The position numbers were made by a program, and so were the translations under genes. A DNA stretch of 64,000 nt, from NCBI RefSeq assembly GCF_019175285.1, contig NC_056523.1, positions 180,032,238 through 180,096,237 of the forward strand, read 5' to 3'. The stretch comes from Sceloporus undulatus. Its lineage: Eukaryota; Chordata; Lepidosauria; Squamata; Phrynosomatidae. The notes beneath the pieces are model-generated. The model was given only the letters and a program-made list of their open reading frames with translations. It was not told the DNA's origin and ran no database searches. Positions 60,766 through 64,000 of the stretch are shown piece after piece (the first letter of the stretch is position 1; each line of letters starts with the position of its first letter).

Positions 60766-60948
60766 CCTGAAGTTTTTGTGGTGAAGGTTATAGCAAGGAG
60801 GTTCACCTTTGCCTTCCTCTGTGCAGTACTAACCTGCATTAGCTATGGCATTACTCCTGGAGTGTCAGAGACATTCTCCACCAGTGTCACCCACCACTAC
60901 TACTGCTGCTCCCCAGCAGCTGTTTCCACCCACCTTCCTCCTAAACCA
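60766..60948. other. Intergenic stretch with nothing recognised
   Basis: Ordinary sequence between two repeats. Confidence 0.3.
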
Positions 60949-61075
60949 ACCTTCCCCAACCTTCTGATCTTTAAGTGAAGACTGTCCCCTATCATTCCCA
61001 TCATTCTCAGCCCAGACAGCCATTGGTCAGGAACCTGAAGTTGTAATCCAAAACAGCTGGAGGTCACCAGGTTGT
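60949..61075. mobile_element. Short foldback element, CCAACCTTCCCCAACC end
   Basis: CCAACCTTCCCCAACCTTCT at the left and CACCAGGTTGTC at the right, with AAGTTGTAATCCAAAACAGC near the right arm, resemble a common sauropsid hAT-like foldback element. Confidence 0.5.
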
Positions 61076-62349
61076 CAAAGGATGCTCCAGCAATAACACA
61101 CACACACACACACAGATTATGTTCAAATTCTTTCCCACAGAAAACCAAATTGAGATTGTATGTGGAAGAATCCTAGTCTACCATGAATAATCAATGAAAA
61201 GAAAGTCACATCCAGAATAGATGCCCCCCTGCATTTTGCAGAAAGCTTCAGTCTGACAAAAACATTCAGGAGTGGAGTTTTAAATAACACAGGTACCAAC
61301 ATAAAAGAACCTTGTGCATTTTTCCCCCCCCCCCCCCGTAGCTTTATTGTCAAAAAGGGGCAGGAAGATGGGTGTCTTCTATGTCATTTACCATATGTAA
61401 ATGTAATGTTTTGCTATTGGATGCATCATCTCTTTAATAAGCTGGTCATCTGCAATCACAAGCCACAAAAGGATATGAAAAGGACCACTGCTACCATGTG
61501 TGGCAATATCAGAGCTACAGTTTTAGCCTCTCTTGAGACCAAGACTAGTTCTTCACATTAAAACTGCAGCAGTCACATCTTCACGATTTAAAGTATGTGT
61601 ATGGGGATGGGGGGAGGCCACTCCATGACCTCACCAACCTACTATTCAAATAAGTTAGGGGCCCAATTTTTTAACTGGAAAACAGACCAGAAATCGGTGC
61701 CTCAGAAACTGGTGGAAGGATGTAGCCAACCACTGAAGGCAAGTGAAGGCTTATGCAACTTATGGGTCAGGGAAATTAATGGTGAGGCCACCAGCAACTA
61801 CATAATACATTCAGAGGCAGTATGTTTCATTTGCTGGGTAACATGAGTAGGAGTGCTGCTCTGGCACTCATGTTTTATAGAATTCTCAGAGTCATATGGT
61901 TGATCACCTTGATGTTTTTGTCTGGTCTACTATGGATTTCAGTTTCTTTACAAAGCACTTTCTGCCTGTACCCATAAGATTTAGGCACACACCTTTTTTT
62001 CTCTCTCTGCTGCCCCTATGGCTAGGCCCTCAAAGATTGTTCAATTATGAAGGCTGCTATAATGATTCATATCAACAAACCAGTTCCTGCAGTTTTCATC
62101 TCTATTGGGTTATTGCTGAGTTATTGTCCATTGGTCCCTGGCACACTGGAAAAAATTAATGCTAATCCCCCACATCAGATGACTTGGAAAGCACTGTACT
62201 ACCCCATCTCTGGCTGAAGATATTAGATGCAGACAAATGAGTTGTGCATGCACACCCATGTACCTTAACCATCATAGACATGGATGGCATAGGATACAAT
62301 ACTACGTCCAAAAATGCCCTCAAAACATTCTGTGTTTTTAGTTCAGTCA
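61076..62349. other. Region between repeats and SHMT2 3' end
   Basis: A (CA)n run lies at 61098-61115 and a C run at 61323-61337. No exon is recognised. Confidence 0.4.
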
Positions 62350-62655
62350 GGGAAAGAGGTGAAGTTGTTTAATTTTTACAATCCATTTTGCATAATGATC
62401 CAGCCAAATATTACATGTGTATCGTGAGTCAGAGACTAGTCCCACTATAAACAAAAGGAGGTCAATTGTTTGAGTCACTATAAAATGGTCATGGGGGAAG
62501 AGGAAAGTAGCCAAGGAGAGTGCCTTTGGGGGTGGGAGGGTTCCCACTTGGCTAGCCCTAAGAGATAGGGCTGCAGGGTCTCCTGGCACCCAGCCTCTTG
62601 CAAGCTCCATCCATCTGAATGTAATGATGAGCCAGTCTCTGATAGGGCAGGGCTC
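62350..62655 (-). other. SHMT2: Probable SHMT2 3' UTR
   Basis: The sequence after the stop on the - strand runs to a likely signal ATTAAA (TTTAAT at 62368-62373 on the + strand). No transposon is recognised in it, in contrast to most surrounding DNA. Confidence 0.5.
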
Positions 62656-62783
62656 TCAACGTTCATCAAAGCCAGGCATGGGGAAGGCACGGGCAAAGGT
62701 CTCCACACGTTGCCGGAGGTCAGACAGTTTCTGCTTTGTCTCTGGGTCAGCCAGCAAGAAGGATTTGAAATCTTGGAGCTTGG
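62656..62783 (-). CDS. SHMT2: SHMT2 last coding exon
   Basis: The acceptor on the - strand ends CCCCAG at 62784. The exon begins CC, completing TCC (Ser), then reads [20 protein letters not shown] and continues to [13 protein letters not shown]. The stop TGA is at 62658-62656. The reading frame agrees with the upstream exon through a phase-1 intron of 683 bp. Confidence 0.94.
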
Positions 62784-63574
62784 CTGGGGAGGGGGGAGAG
62801 AAAAAGAGAAAAGAAGCAAGTAAATTAGCAGTGGAAAGAGCTGAAAGCACATGGGGGAACTCTGGTGCAGAAAGAGATATCTCACTTCCTCAATAATGCA
62901 TTCCATTTAGGCACAGGTTCCCAATCACTCCCTGACCCTCACTTTTCTTTCCATAGAGAGGACTATCAATTTCCCAGTACCATATTCCACCTACATCACC
63001 TCAAATTTTTTGTTAGGGAAAAAACAGCCTCAAATTTCTTCTTTTTAATTTCTCCCCCAGACCATTTTAGGCCCAGGAAAGGGCTTAAAAATGAACCAGG
63101 TCTTTGTTTTTTTAAAGGACTTTGGTGGATCTAAAACAGCTCAAGGAAGCCAATAAAATTCACCACCACCCTACACCCTAATTTATTTTTTAAAACAATA
63201 AAAACTCAAGGGGATCTCAAAAACAGCTACACAAGATGAACTTGCCAAATCTCAATTTAGATTGCCTACTAAACAGCCAAATGTGTGTGTGTGTGGGGGG
63301 GGGGGGGTCAGAATGTGGAATATAAAGCAATTGGCTGACTAACTGTAACTAGCGAAATTCCCAAAATACCCTACACCATATAGAGCATGGCTTATCTGTA
63401 CTAGGTCTCCTATTAAGTGTCAAACAACTAGCATTTGTTAGCTTTCATAACATGCCAATGACTTACAGGTTTTCTTTTTGACATCCAGTCCAATCTTGAT
63501 GCCTTCATCAATGAACTCCACAACTTTCTGAAAATCAGCTTCCCGGAACTGCCGGGATGTAAGTGCAGGTGCTC
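62656..63574 (-). CDS. SHMT2: SHMT2, mitochondrial serine hydroxymethyltransferase (last two coding exons)
   Basis: This is the 3' end of a gene that continues beyond the right edge of the window. On the - strand the coding exons are 63574-63467 and 62783-62656. The penultimate exon encodes [20 protein letters not shown] and then [15 protein letters not shown]; the last encodes [10 protein letters not shown] through [13 protein letters not shown] and a stop. These match the C-terminal domain of SHMT2. The SRQFRE segment and the FPMPGFDE ending separate it from cytosolic SHMT1, which ends differently. The enzyme uses pyridoxal phosphate to interconvert serine and glycine while loading one-carbon units onto tetrahydrofolate in mitochondria; the catalytic Lys domain lies outside the window. 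About 77 C-terminal residues are visible, with no break. The gene is tail to tail with NDUFA4L2. Confidence 0.94.
63281..63308. repeat. (TG)n-G run in the last SHMT2 intron
   Basis: TGTGTGTGTGTGTG is followed by a run of G within the 683-bp intron. Confidence 0.9.
63467..63574 (-). CDS. SHMT2: SHMT2 penultimate coding exon
   Basis: Reading the - strand, a pyrimidine-rich acceptor ending CCACAG precedes 63574 and donor GTAAGT occupies 63466-63461. The exon is 108 bp; it begins with the last two bases of a Gly codon and ends with the first base of a Ser codon (T then CC). The translation [18 protein letters not shown] followed by [15 protein letters not shown] is SHMT2-specific. Confidence 0.94.
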
Positions 63575-64000
63575 CTGTGGGACAAATGGAAGAGAATAGG
63601 ATTAAGAGCACTTGTAATCCAAAGGCCAACATTACGAAGAGACAGAGTGGAAAATGCTGCAACTCAGAAGCAAAAGAGCAACACAGACTACAGTGGATAA
63701 GGGAGACCCAAGATGACTCTATTTCTCATTCCTCTCCAACCACCTTCTACTGAAGGACTAACTACACAAAGGCCAGCCATAAAGACAATACTTTGCTGGA
63801 CTAATTGGCACTGCAGCTCTGAGTCCTAGGTCTGTACATATGTTCAACAACAGATTCTTCAAATGATTCTGCTGAAAGGGTGCCATGCCAACCCTTTAAT
63901 TATGCACAGGAGATGCCAGCCAGAGACAGAAAACAGATGGACTATATTGTCCAGTGGTGCAATGGTGAACTATGAAGTGTGGGTGTCTATTGTTAAAATT
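63575..64000. other. SHMT2: SHMT2 intron, no further exon seen
   Basis: The preceding exon, expected to end in a Gly codon's first base, is not found before the window edge. Confidence 0.6.

Overview
The window is vertebrate nuclear DNA and most likely comes from a squamate reptile, perhaps an iguanian lizard. I infer this from the repeats: a Sauria-type tRNA SINE, a second abundant tRNA-derived SINE, 5S rRNA-derived SINEs, BovB (RTE) LINE pieces, L2 and CR1 LINEs, Penelope-like (PLE) remnants and many short hAT-like and Tigger-like elements. No prokaryotic or viral genes are seen, and I recognise no endogenous retrovirus.

Two host genes are supported. NDUFA4L2, a small mitochondrial inner-membrane protein related to NDUFA4, lies on the + strand as four coding exons at 4993-5103, 23434-23522, 44139-44199 and 46185-46241. 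All splice sites are canonical and all phases agree, giving 105 residues. Its introns are about 18.3, 20.6 and 2.0 kb and are filled with repeats. SHMT2, mitochondrial serine hydroxymethyltransferase, enters from the right on the - strand; its last two coding exons are at 63467-63574 and 62656-62783. The two genes are tail to tail, the arrangement I recall for the human 12q13 locus, which supports both identifications.

Layout: 1-4.8 kb is repeat-rich upstream DNA, with a CpG-rich chain of hairpins inside a transposon (2.6-2.9 kb) and an inverted-repeat element ending next to exon 1. 5.1-23.4 kb (intron 1) starts with a SINE whose inner part has been amplified in tandem, then holds BovB, PLE ends, CR1, a 5S-derived SINE and a Sauria SINE interrupted by a Tigger-like element. 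23.5-44.1 kb (intron 2) holds a large L2 copy, a 311-bp foldback element, a 1.9-kb composite TIR element, a PLE fragment with a GIY-YIG domain followed by a hammerhead-like terminus, and several hAT-like families. 46.2-62.3 kb lies between the two genes and holds L2, hAT-like elements, BovB with the YADD reverse-transcriptase motif, and a 63-bp perfect inverted repeat.

The most interesting non-genic signals are hammerhead-ribozyme-like motifs at PLE ends, the hairpin chain at 2.6-2.9 kb, the 53.5/54.1 kb inverted repeat, the SINE-derived minisatellite beside NDUFA4L2 exon 1, and nested insertions whose target-site duplications can be read directly. I found no convincing new multi-gene system. 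Repeat names rest on motif recognition; no database search was possible.
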